Source: Anastrepha obliqua (Eukaryota; Arthropoda; Insecta; Diptera; Tephritidae). From it: a DNA stretch of 64,000 nucleotides. The stretch spans positions 86,182,001-86,246,000 of the forward strand of contig NC_072895.1 in assembly GCF_027943255.1 (NCBI RefSeq), written 5' to 3'. The notes under the pieces are model-generated. The model was not told where the DNA came from and ran no database searches. It was given only the letters and a program-made list of their open reading frames with translations. Shown one piece after another: positions 58,901-64,000 of the stretch (the first letter of the stretch is position 1; every line of letters begins with the position of its first letter). Both the position numbers and the translations under genes were made by a program.

Positions 58901-60588
58901 GCGGCGGGTGGAATAAAAGTGAATGCTACCTTGGTGGTGAACGGTATGCTAAGCTGGAAAAAAGTGTAATTTTAATGAATTATTTAACTAATAATTTGTT
59001 GCATTTTTTATTAACAGACAAGCCCCAACCTAAAATACCGATTGTGAGAAAAGAAACAGTGGTGGGTGAATCCAGTGTACTGCAGTGTCTGAGCGACTTG
59101 ACTGCTGATTTGAGTCAACCGCGTCGCGAGTGGTTCAAGGATAATAAGCCCTTTCATCTCGGTACGCTGAGCGCCGATACGGAGCGTTACTTTTTCACTT
59201 CAGAGCATGAAATTTTGGTTATCGTGAATACAGAATCGGCCGATGCAGGCCATTATCGCTGCGAGATAAGCGACAATTCGAAAACGTATACAGTGCAAAC
59301 GGAATTGATTGTGGTGAAGGAGGAGCTGAGCCAGAATGTGATATTTTTCGGCGTCGTCATCGTCGCAGCGCTGTGTGTACTCATTATTGCCTTAGCCACT
59401 TTCGCGTTAATTCTGTATCAGCGACGCAAAGCATTTAAGCGTCGCCGTGAGATATGTCAAAACGCAAATAGCACCAGTGGCGCGCCGAGTGGTTTGCTTT
59501 CGGGCAGTGTTGGGCTAATTGGTGGCAGCGCACGCGTTGCATCCACCAGCTCGCAAATGCTAAGCGGCAGTCGTGGCAGCGCATTGGATCAAACACAACT
59601 TACCACACTCAATCGGACGCTGCTGCAAAAGCCGCAAACGGACGCACAGCGGCAACGTCCACACAGTCTAGGCGATTATGAAGCGAATGCAGTTAATGGT
59701 GAAAATGTTGAAAGTGGTTTGCAGATTGCTGGCAATAACTATGAAAATAGTAGACAACCACAACATTTAATTATAACACCAACGCCCAACTATCAACAAC
59801 TTTTGCAACAACATGTCGGCAACGACATCGAAGCCGATGGCGAGCATTTCACAATGGCGTATTTGAAACGCATTTCGTTGCCGGACAGCGCAGGTGTTGG
59901 CGGCGACCACACGCAGGATCATTTGTCCAGCAAAGATTCCGGTACTGGCTCGGATACGGCGGTAAAGCGTAGCCTAGATGATTTCACAATGTCGGCGCTA
60001 CTGCCAACTACTAGCGTAGGCACACAGCAGTCGGTCGATTGCGCTACAACGCCAGTCAATGAAACTACGCCACAGATCACGCGTCGTTATAATGGTTATC
60101 GGCACGACGGCATCGAAAATTCCTATCCCACAGACGATGGCGGTGATATGGACGACGCGGATCTTTTGTACGCGGCAACGCATGCTCTTGGCGTTTCCGA
60201 ATGTGAGGTGGAGTTGCTGGACTTGGACAGGCATAGGACAGCTACTATGAGAATTAACGATCGGGATATGCACGCGGTAGCTGAAACTGACCCAGATGCA
60301 GATACAGATGTGGTTGCAAATGAACGTACACACTTTCTGCACAAAAACAATTGTAGTAATCCAAATGACAACACAAGTGGTGTGCGAAGTAATGGTAGTG
60401 GCGTTGACAGACAGCACTACGAACGTTTACCGACAGCTCCGAAACTTCACTACTCCACTAATTATAGCGGCAATAGTTTTGATGGCGGCGGAAGCGGTAG
60501 CAGCGCAGCACTCAGTGGTAATTGCAAAGCCAATTTAAGTACAAACTCCACGAGCGCTGCTGCTCATGCGCAAACGGTTGATATTTAA
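36934..60588 (+). CDS. lbk: LRIG-family transmembrane protein, lambik orthologue (whole spliced gene)
   Basis: Eight exons with consensus GT..AG borders join into 4,551 nt, 1,516 residues. Order of parts: low-complexity N-terminus with a hydrophobic stretch near residues 108-138; cysteine cap C313/C317/C319/C326; LRR array about 340-710; C-terminal cap from C715 to C766; Ig1 about 767-898; Ig2 about 900-993; Ig3 about 994-1095; membrane span about 1101-1128 followed by RRKAFKRRR; cytoplasmic tail to 1516. The LRR plus three Ig plus one TM order, and close resemblance in Ig2 to vertebrate LRIG (GGSDFPAATERR), identify the family. Vertebrate LRIG proteins modulate receptor tyrosine kinase and BMP signalling at the cell surface; the fly role is less well known. 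Vertebrate members are near 1,100 residues, so this one is longer, mostly at the N-terminus and tail. The start chosen is the first in-frame ATG after the last upstream stop (context aaaaATG); Met82 is an alternative. No frameshift or stop is seen. Confidence 0.9.
37965..39282. other. lbk intron 1, proximal part
   Basis: Intron sequence without coding signal. A short degenerate trace of the type B LINE tail (TTCTTCTTGGTAGGCGCTCT) lies at 38268-38305. Confidence 0.5.
39283..40156 (-). mobile_element. DD41D mariner relic, family D copy 1 (in lbk intron 1)
   Basis: Minus strand. Starts at the ATG at 40044 (MNRLTPKKRFQLWKFTLRKI) and runs through many stops to SRKDLDLSANKIQLVQELKP (39880-39820) and the C-terminal block RSRGGHMPDIIKK near 39410. 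Terminal blocks are TTTTTTTAAGAGCTTGAG at the left and CTAAAAAACACCCGCTAC at the right. Relatives lie at 43895-44400 and 56335-57207. Confidence 0.75.
40202..41504 (+). mobile_element. Apparently intact DD41D (rosa-type) mariner in lbk intron 1
   Basis: 1,303 bp flanked by TA at 40200-40201 and 41505-41506. Inverted repeats of about 30 bp begin ACGGGTGATCAAT and have a few mismatches further in. It encloses one complete transposase gene in the same direction as lbk, with an AATAAA-like signal (AAATAAAGG) soon after the stop. Confidence 0.92.
40312..41397 (+). CDS. DD41D mariner transposase, apparently intact
   Basis: 361 residues, a full mariner length, from MERLTPQQRLQIVQLYYENQ to HLNEVIFKK and stop. 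N-terminal HTH DNA-binding domain (residues 1-110, with NTIRHTINKFE). Linker block ILRKDLHLKAYKMQLVQELK. Catalytic core: Asp in LFSDEAHFWLNG; Asp in WFQQDGATCHTA; Asp in GDITPLDFFLWG, 41 residues after the second. This is the DD41D signature of the rosa group of mariners. The open frame extends upstream to 40261 without an ATG; ATG at 40312 is chosen because it begins the conserved N-terminus. It cuts and pastes the element at TA sites. No stop or frameshift is seen, so activity is possible but untested. Confidence 0.92.
   Translation: MERLTPQQRLQIVQLYYENQRSVTNVFRALRPHYGQHNRPALNTIRHTINKFESEYSLVDNSRPNRPRPARSIENIAAVAESVRENRDESIRHRSQQLGPSYETTWSILRKDLHLKAYKMQLVQELKPNDLPARHRFADWALEKIEEDPLFSSKILFSDEAHFWLNGYVNKQNCRIWDEEQPEQVQELPLHPEKTTVWCGLWAGGIIGPYFFKNDDGRNVTVNGARYRTMISDFLLPEIESNDLYDIWFQQDGATCHTARETMTLLRSHFGEQLISRLGPVSWPPRSGDITPLDFFLWGFVKSKVYADKPATIEALEANITRVIHDIPVEMLERVIENWTFRMDHLKRSCSQHLNEVIFKK
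41507..43299. other. lbk intron 1, middle part
   Basis: AT-rich intron sequence. A moderately GC-rich stretch at 42860-43080 is unassigned. No coding signal. Confidence 0.45.
43300..43890 (-). pseudogene. Degenerate DD34D mariner fragment
   Basis: Minus strand, heavily broken. ECHTSF-like start, then RIDACDSLPKYNEVE, FLKGIVTDEA and DPNNHYCSD (the mariner block RI..CD.LLKRNE..PFL..IVTGDEKW), and further left a weak C-terminal trace. Reading is uncertain left of about 43690. Confidence 0.45.
43895..44400 (+). mobile_element. DD41D mariner relic, family D copy 2
   Basis: Plus strand: head AAGGTTTGGCAAGCCAACAC, then NRLSPELWEFTLKQINLFAK, a deletion, then LQAGGIIGAFFFVTMNGDRY and FLFPKINQLSIDDIWSQ. 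The C-terminal trace GRMPDMIYKK is followed by the end block CAAGCTCTTAAAAAACACCC. Most of the catalytic domain is lost. Confidence 0.75.
44700..45050. repeat. Possible TTAA-type MITE, partial
   Basis: Begins TTAAGGGGGTGGTAGGGTTT, like the ends of the TTAA family at 49461 and 54124. A matching right end was not found before exon 2. Confidence 0.35.
45106..45177 (+). CDS. lbk: lbk coding exon 2: single LRR
   Basis: 72 nt, exactly 24 residues, one leucine-rich repeat (DLVGNKLNNTSVLQIKNL). Acceptor is tttttag, donor is CT|GTAAGT. It enters and leaves in phase 2 within a leucine codon. Confidence 0.85.
45178..45700. other. lbk intron 2, proximal part
   Basis: AT-rich intron sequence; no coding signal. 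Confidence 0.5.
45703..46627 (-). mobile_element. Deleted DD34D mariner with 184-bp inverted repeats (lbk intron 2)
   Basis: TA-flanked (45701-45702 and 46628-46629). Inverted repeats 45703-45886 and 46444-46627 are about 95% alike along 184 bp, against about 30 bp in usual mariners. The minus strand carries an N-terminus from about 46433 (RARVFQWYKSFKEGRTSVEN, one stop early) and, after a deletion, 46205-45795: WFLHHDNAPAHTSRLVRDYL and YSPNMAPCDFFLFPKLK (34-residue spacing). The C-terminal KRW..C..GDYFEG block is absent; the frame instead runs into the inverted repeat. Confidence 0.88.
46755..47140 (-). pseudogene. Tc1-like (DD34E) transposase fragment
   Basis: Minus strand: HHSREGGVMICGAISYSGAF, then FQQGNALVHS with a stop after it, then VKTWIASQNVETLARPPYSP and DLNIIENLWGWLTRKVYANG. 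Spacing to the Glu is 34. The catalytic Asp of QDN is changed to Gly (QGN), so it is inactive even apart from the stop. Confidence 0.85.
47195..47995 (+). pseudogene. Non-LTR retrotransposon RNase H and C-terminus (lbk intron 2)
   Basis: Plus strand in several frames: FTDGSWARFRL (first RNase H Asp), CSDSKAALMALDSSSTVSRV, LNYVGRHNILMLTWVLGHVG, then GISDSALCPERGEEDDTVNH with FLCVCRAFARIRLEVFGIDV (zinc-like tail) and RCLGVVLA. RNase H order is clear; frameshifts break it. Confidence 0.8.
47996..48431. other. lbk intron 2, distal part
   Basis: AT-rich, ending in the exon 3 acceptor. No coding signal. Confidence 0.5.
48432..48641 (+). CDS. lbk: lbk coding exon 3: about three LRRs
   Basis: 210 nt, 70 residues. 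Repeat cores LTLKRNQLESVP, LNLANNRIQRIS and LDLSRNFLHAVE are clear. Acceptor is ttattag, donor is CT|GTAAGT, phase 2 at both ends. Confidence 0.88.
48787..48945 (-). repeat. tRNA-derived SINE, copy g (fragment, lbk intron 3)
   Basis: Minus-strand fragment of the SINE body: blocks TTTGGGTGTTTGG, ATTTGTGGTGTATGTCTTGA and CACAAATGCAGG. The tRNA head is missing. Confidence 0.6.
49461..50187. mobile_element. TTAA-bounded MITE, copy 1 (lbk intron 3)
   Basis: 727 bp, with 23-bp inverted repeats beginning TTAAGGGGTTAGGGGTAGTC at 49461 and ending at 50187. It contains the core GAGAAAAACGCATTTAAAGT at 50001-50020. A second inverted pair lies inside (CTTGTGCCTGATCGAAG near 49750 and its complement near 49890). 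No coding content. TTAA ends suggest piggyBac-type mobilisation; inferred. Confidence 0.8.
50470..51305. repeat. T-rich low-complexity tract of about 830 bp (lbk intron 3)
   Basis: Almost entirely T with scattered A and G and very few C on this strand: TTTTTATTATT, TTTGTTGTT, TTATTTATTTATT units. Open frames of 127 and 138 codons here are poly-Phe/Leu/Ile/Tyr artefacts and are not genes. Confidence 0.9.
51306..51863. other. lbk intron 3, distal part
   Basis: AT-rich intron sequence ending in the exon 4 acceptor. Confidence 0.5.
51864..52007 (+). CDS. lbk: lbk coding exon 4: two LRRs
   Basis: 144 nt, 48 residues (two 24-residue repeats): LILNSNEIRSIDEDAF and LELNNNRLTALPAGVF. Acceptor is tcccag, donor is CT|GTAAGT, phase 2 at both ends. 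Confidence 0.88.
52088..52929 (+). CDS. lbk: lbk coding exon 5: remaining LRRs and C-terminal cap
   Basis: 842 nt. Carries about eight repeats from LSLNNNHLEINWSTF to LNLGDNALASIQSGAF, then the C-terminal cap NFICDCELLWFQRWL (C715 and C717) ending at C766. Donor is TGTG|GTAAGT. The preceding intron is 80 bp (52008-52087). Confidence 0.92.
53006..53404 (+). CDS. lbk: lbk coding exon 6: Ig domain 1
   Basis: 399 nt. First C2-type Ig domain: first cysteine in ITMECIG, core tryptophan in IKWRHD, second cysteine in AGRYQCVVSNAFG. A 76-bp intron separates it from exon 5. Donor is TTAA|GTAAGT, phase 1. Confidence 0.92.
53712..54909 (-). mobile_element. DD41D-like mariner relic, family E (lbk intron 6), hosting a MITE
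   Basis: Inverted terminal blocks AAATAAGGGGTCTTTCGAAA at 53712 and its complement ending at 54909. The minus strand between 54125 and 53860 has a broken N-terminal reading that fits the DD41D linker (NRQFKDC, KKLDLSRIEKR, PKTGLLLRIAAV). The right end 54797-54890 is shared with 7160-7262. Interrupted by the MITE at 54124-54763. Confidence 0.65.
54124..54763. mobile_element. TTAA-bounded MITE, copy 2, inside the family E mariner
   Basis: 640 bp with perfect 23-bp inverted repeats TTAAGGGGTTACATGGGTTT... at 54124 and ending 54763. Core TTCCGAGAAAAACGCGTTTA at 54571-54590. No coding content; the open frame 54211-54624 lies in low-complexity DNA. Confidence 0.82.
54914..55755. other. lbk intron 6, middle part
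   Basis: AT-rich intron sequence. ATACATATAT microsatellite near 55620-55660, then a GC-rich patch 55675-55750 (GCCGAACGCGGGGGCCGATT). No recognised gene. Confidence 0.45.
55756..55823. repeat. Tandem repeat, about 18-19 bp x 4
   Basis: Four units of CAAGGTAACGACAAATGAG-type sequence (CAAGGTAACGGCAATGAG, CAAGGTAACACTAATGAG, then a partial unit). Each contains AAGGTAAC. Function unknown. Confidence 0.8.
55891..55959 (+). CDS. Candidate 22-codon ORF resembling a mitochondrial presequence
   Basis: MAALQLLKRGSFNLRRGMYS plus two Leu and stop, in a good start context (ataaaATGG). Basic, with no acidic residue, and amphipathic-looking, like a mitochondrial targeting sequence. It could be a stranded first exon, a retroposed fragment, or chance. 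Confidence 0.2.
56335..57207 (+). mobile_element. DD41D mariner relic, family D copy 3 (lbk intron 6)
   Basis: Head AGTAAGGTTTTTGACAAGAC with NCSKPEQRFQLFKFTL, matching the N-terminal region of 39283-40156. The C-terminal part at 57050-57130 (RRGGHMPDIS.K-like, then ATGCCATGAAATTATATACC) and the end block TTGAGTTCCCAAGTTCCTAA match the same element. The middle is unreadable. Confidence 0.7.
57535..58590 (+). pseudogene. Non-LTR retrotransposon RNase H and C-terminus (lbk intron 6)
   Basis: Plus strand in several frames. RNase H start (CTDGSKLE-like region near 57632), FYKELGLSDFRTT, then DGNCKTDDLARKGTKLPLLE (RNase H C-terminal Asp block). Next SRENISKVVSCVTGHWLIGR, LGIFSYEYCRSCRDEEEEET and VEHLLCNCPVLATSR: the CCHC-like tail common in RNase H-bearing insect LINEs. 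Confidence 0.82.
58662..58943 (+). CDS. lbk: lbk coding exon 7: Ig domain 2
   Basis: 282 nt, one Ig domain per exon. Cysteines lie in ARLVCSATG and GIYTCTAES. The usual core Trp is replaced by Leu (IALQKFGG; vertebrate LRIG has IAWQKDGG). Acceptor is ttttcag, donor is G|GTATGC. Confidence 0.92.
59018..60588 (+). CDS. lbk: lbk coding exon 8: Ig domain 3, membrane span, cytoplasmic tail
   Basis: 1,571 nt after a 74-bp intron. Ig3 has cysteines in SSVLQCLSD and GHYRCEISD and the tryptophan in REWFKDN. The membrane span is VIFFGVVIVAALCVLIIAL followed by ATFALILY and the basic stop-transfer RRKAFKRRR. The tail of about 388 residues is rich in S, T, G, N and D, with tyrosine sites such as NNYENS and HYERLP and no catalytic domain. 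Ends in TAA at 60586-60588. Confidence 0.93.
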
Positions 60589-61280
60589 CTATGATTAGGA
60601 CAAAAACTAAAAGTCCATCCTACACTAGCTAATGAAGCATGCCGAGCATACTTTAAGGCGTAAAAACGGCAAGTGTAAGTGCAGCCAATGATGAGTACAC
60701 CAAATAAGACTGTAGTTCATATATATAGTACATACATACATACATACATACAAGTTTGAAAAAGTCAAGCAAAATGAAGTATTTAGAAAAAAAAAATGTC
60801 TACCAAAGTATCACATTGATACCACCTGCATATTTAGATTTAATAGATGCAAACTTACTTACATTCATACACACGTATATACGTTCATATGTTTATGTGT
60901 GAATTGTAGAGAGCCTATAAAATGTGTCATAAACGTTGGCCGCATTTCGTTGCATTTTAAACTAGTACAAATTTCTATGAAATGTGAAAAGTGAAATGTG
61001 ACTTTGCTGCTCCTTCCAGCCTCCATCGCGAGTTGTCGGCTGAAAGCATTTGTGTGCTGGCTATCCACAGTAATTTGACCAGTGCTAAAGTGGCCACAGG
61101 GAAGGATAGGAGTTGGGTGAACAGTGAAAAATGTACAAATAAAAATTGCGATTTTGCTATTCACACAAACACACACTTGCACACTCTCCATTTCAACTCA
61201 AGCACACTGCATGTTTGGTTTTGTTTGTTCTTTTAATTTTTACGTTATTTTAAATAAATTCGTATATGTATTTATATAAT
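60589..61280 (+). terminator. lbk: lbk 3' UTR and candidate polyadenylation signal
   Basis: Non-coding sequence after the stop. It holds a (CATA)n microsatellite at 60729-60752 and AATAAA at 61253-61258, with an earlier candidate near 61138. Which site is used cannot be seen from the sequence. Confidence 0.45.
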
Positions 61281-61844
61281 CAAGTTACAGCTAGAAACTT
61301 CATTGTGATATTATTTATTACGCTAATTTAAATTATTATTTAAATAATTAAATATGTAAATGTGTAAAGTGTCAAAAGCGGCTATAGACATTGATTGAAT
61401 ATAATTTACTATCTATAGACACAAATTGTTCGATGCTAATGTGTATAAGAGTATGACATATATATGTATTGTAAGATGCTAGACTATTTCTTTGTAAACA
61501 CACATACATACATCTACCATATACCGTTAAGTTGAAAGTTATGCCAAACCACCTAATTAATTTGCACGCCTTGTAAACATAGTTCTAAGTAAATATAGTA
61601 ATTTTAGCTATAAGAACCCAAGCGCCTACATAATACATATATTGTATATGTATGTAGACACATACATATAAGCATATAAATACACACTTATTATATTGAA
61701 ATCAGCTTTGTGCATGCATGTTCATATATTTTTTTTCTATTTTGAAGCAGTGAAAAGTATACTTTTGAAATACGTATGACCCAACTTTGACAAAGGCTTA
61801 CCCGTACAACGCGATTTAAAGTCGCTGAATTCCGATTTAGCCCA
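61281..61844. other. Downstream flank of lbk
   Basis: AT-rich with CATA/ATAC microsatellites near 61500-61510 and 61630-61680. No coding signal. Confidence 0.5.
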
Positions 61845-61975
61845 AAATTGTGTTTTTTGTTGGTGTAGCAGCATAAAGATTTCCCATATATGTACGGTGA
61901 ATACCGCTGGTGTGACAGTCCTTGACTGGATATAAATTCGAGTCGTTCCGGTAACGTAAAACCGACTCATATAGG
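61845..61975 (-). repeat. Non-LTR element 3' end, copy 3 (inverted)
   Basis: The complement matches 2820-2925: CGGTTTTACGTTACCGGAAC, GAATTTATATCCAGTCAAGG, ACTGTCACACCAGCGGTATT and TTTATGCTGCTACACCAACA. Short of a long (CAA)n tail. Confidence 0.65.
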
Positions 61976-62187
61976 AGTATTTGCACAAAAAATCTGTGCA
62001 AAATTATTTTGTGCATTTTATCACAATAAAATAATCAAATCAATCATAGAGTCAGACTTTCTGTTTTCTTCATGATCTTCGTTGTCACTGCTTTCGATTT
62101 GCCTATTTGGCGTTTCAGGTCGTAGAAGACTAATTGTTTCAGAACAGAACGGCTGGCTTTTCTAATGTGGCTGTTGTCGATTATTGC

Positions 62188-62446
62188 TTAAGGGTAGTTT
62201 TCAAATTCCAATGACTACGCACTTTAAAAAAAAAGGTTCGAGAAAACCGCGTTTAAAGTTTGTAACGGACTACGCGCGCAACTGCTGCGTCTCGGCAAAT
62301 GTTTGAGGCGGCTCGGCTTTATGCTCTATAACTTAAAAAGTTTTGCTCGGATTGACTTAAAATATTAACACGGTATTTTTGAAATGTTTTACTACAATAA
62401 CATGCAAAAAAAAAAAATCGATTTTTATCCCTTACCCCCCCCTTAA
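62188..62446. mobile_element. TTAA-bounded MITE, copy 3 (short, degenerate)
   Basis: Ends TTAAGGGTAG at 62188 and CCCCCCCCTTAA at 62446. Core GGTTCGAGAAAACCGCGTTT at 62235-62254 and the right part AAAAAAAAAATCGATTTTT match copies 1 and 2. Confidence 0.6.
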
Positions 62447-64000
62447 TGTTTCTTGATTTTATTCTTTCTTTTACCATTTTTTTTTTCTCAGCTGTTCTTA
62501 TTTGTCATTTCTTAATACTGAGCTTGTAAAAGAGATGTAGTAATGATTCGAAGAATCTAATTTTTGCATGAAGAATCGATAGCCCGAATTTAAGACTTCC
62601 TTGGTAACCGTAAAGATGTATGGTTGAGTAAATATTGCATCATTACTTCTGCAGTCACTCACTTGTATTCTTCTGGATAGCAGTTTTTTGTGTGTTTTTT
62701 TTTTATATCAATGAATAGCAAGTGCAAATATTTTTATTGGCCAGGGCCTCGGATGGTGTGTGATTTTTTATTTTATTTTTATTTCACGAATAAATCACCT
62801 TTCGGATCTTTGTAACCCTCGTTGATGTTACAGTGATCTCTTTTATTATTTTAGACGCATCTTCATTTCTTTCGGCACGATTACTCATTTGAGCAGCACA
62901 AGTTAACTCTTCCACAGGCACTTTCGCTTTCAAGTCTTTTGTTTTCCTTCGATTCAACGAACTCTTTTTTTGATCACCCGGGTTTCTCTGTAGTATGAAT
63001 AGCAAATTTCATTGTGCTGTGAGGCTATTGTTCGTTTCATTTCAGAAAACGTTCATGTTTACAATTTGTAACAACCCACTTTTGTTTAAAATCATTCTTG
63101 AAATGACTTAAAGTATGTTTTAGTTGGACAATTTCACAATTTGGTCTTTTAGTTTACTCCAGGCCTCTTCTATTCGCCACTTATCTGCTCGCTATCTCTC
63201 TGTTCAGCTTGCTTGACGAAAATGTTTTATATGAAAGTAACAACAAAGTTATCGAGCAAGATTCGTCCCTAGTGAGTACGGTTATCTTAGAAACAAACGT
63301 AATTTTAGGCAGCTCTATTCCAGCGCTGCCAAGATATTACCAGTTGCGTCATCTATTCGACACTTGCTAACACTTGCGAAAAGAAAAGGCCTGACGTTAC
63401 ATTTAAACATCTACATAGGAAACAAAATGGCGGAATAAAGTGGAATTGGTTTTCTCTCTCAGGAAATGCTGCACCTTATTTAAAAAAAATTACTTGGGCG
63501 CACCCGGAAGTGATACATAAATACTTCTGTTTAAAAAATTTACCAAAAAAAAGAGGGTTTGCGATAATTCAAAAATTAATTTATAGAACTACAAATCAAA
63601 CGAAGCATGGCTATTATTAAAATACATACCTTCGCCTTTTATGTCCATATTGTTTGTCATACATAAACAACGCACAAAAGAACAACAACTTCTGTTGCAA
63701 TTTGTATAAAAATGATCGTTTCGGGAAACTAATTGTGCGCACTACACAACGACTGAGTTTCGACTGCTTGTGTAGCGGGAAGACAACAACCTATAGCGAT
63801 AGAGGGGTGGGATGTTATAGAACGGTTATTCAGGTATAAGAAAGAGATAGTTGCAGAAAGTTTTATTAAACTTTTCATTTCCGACTTTTGGCCAAGATTT
63901 TTGTACAAATACTCCTATGTGCGACTGTCGTGGGAGCGAATTGCTTTTTTCACAACGTTTAGTTTTTTTTTTACACCGTTTACGACGCCCCCACTTTCTA
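62447..64000. other. No gene seen
   Basis: AT-rich. A 73-codon minus-strand frame at 62784-63005 (MSNRAERNEDASKIIKEITV within it) is basic and may be part of an old transposon protein, but I cannot name the family. Confidence 0.35.

Noticed and set aside
59998..60417. Minus-strand 139-codon ORF
   Set aside because: Shadow of lbk exon 8 coding sequence.
1..64000. CRISPR arrays, bacterial operons, riboswitches
   Set aside because: Nothing of the kind seen; the window is eukaryotic with spliced genes.

Overview
The window is nuclear DNA of a higher fly (Diptera). It is AT-rich and has spliced genes with GT..AG introns and a dense load of decayed transposons. A tephritid fruit fly fits best: DD41D (rosa-type) mariners, known from Ceratitis rosa, are abundant here, and there is a tRNA-derived SINE that I associate with tephritids from memory. 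The species cannot be fixed from the sequence alone.

Only one host gene can be supported with confidence. It lies on the + strand between about 36.7 kb and 61.3 kb and is the fly LRIG orthologue (Drosophila lambik, lbk). Eight coding exons (36934-37964, 45106-45177, 48432-48641, 51864-52007, 52088-52929, 53006-53404, 58662-58943, 59018-60588) join into an uninterrupted frame of 1,516 codons plus stop. The protein has a long low-complexity N-terminus with an internal hydrophobic stretch, a cysteine-capped leucine-rich repeat array, three Ig domains, one membrane span and a cytoplasmic tail of about 390 residues. Introns 4, 5 and 7 are under 90 bp. Introns 1, 2, 3 and 6 are 3-7 kb and filled with transposons and low-complexity DNA.

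The left part (1-36 kb) is mostly transposon graveyard. It holds Tc1-like pseudogenes (about 0.1-1.0, 17.8-19.1 and 24.2 kb), a DD37D-spaced element (24.6-25.4 kb), DD34D and DD41D mariners, several non-LTR retrotransposon fragments, and SINE copies. The best-resolved structure is at 12.0-14.2 kb. There a DD34D mariner was hit by a non-LTR element (15-bp target duplication), which was itself hit by a second non-LTR element in the opposite orientation (11-bp target duplication).

Inside lbk intron 1 is a DD41D mariner (40202-41504) with TA target duplication, inverted repeats, an uninterrupted 361-residue transposase and all three catalytic aspartates. It is the only transposon here that looks intact. 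Intron 2 holds a mariner with unusual 184-bp inverted repeats. Introns 3 and 6 and the downstream flank hold a TTAA-bounded MITE family with a conserved internal core. The right flank (61.3-64 kb) has no recognisable gene.

I found no new biochemical system. The points of interest are the intact DD41D mariner, the nested insertions, the long-TIR mariner, the MITE family, and a few features of lbk: uORFs, a distal hydrophobic segment, and a lost Ig tryptophan.
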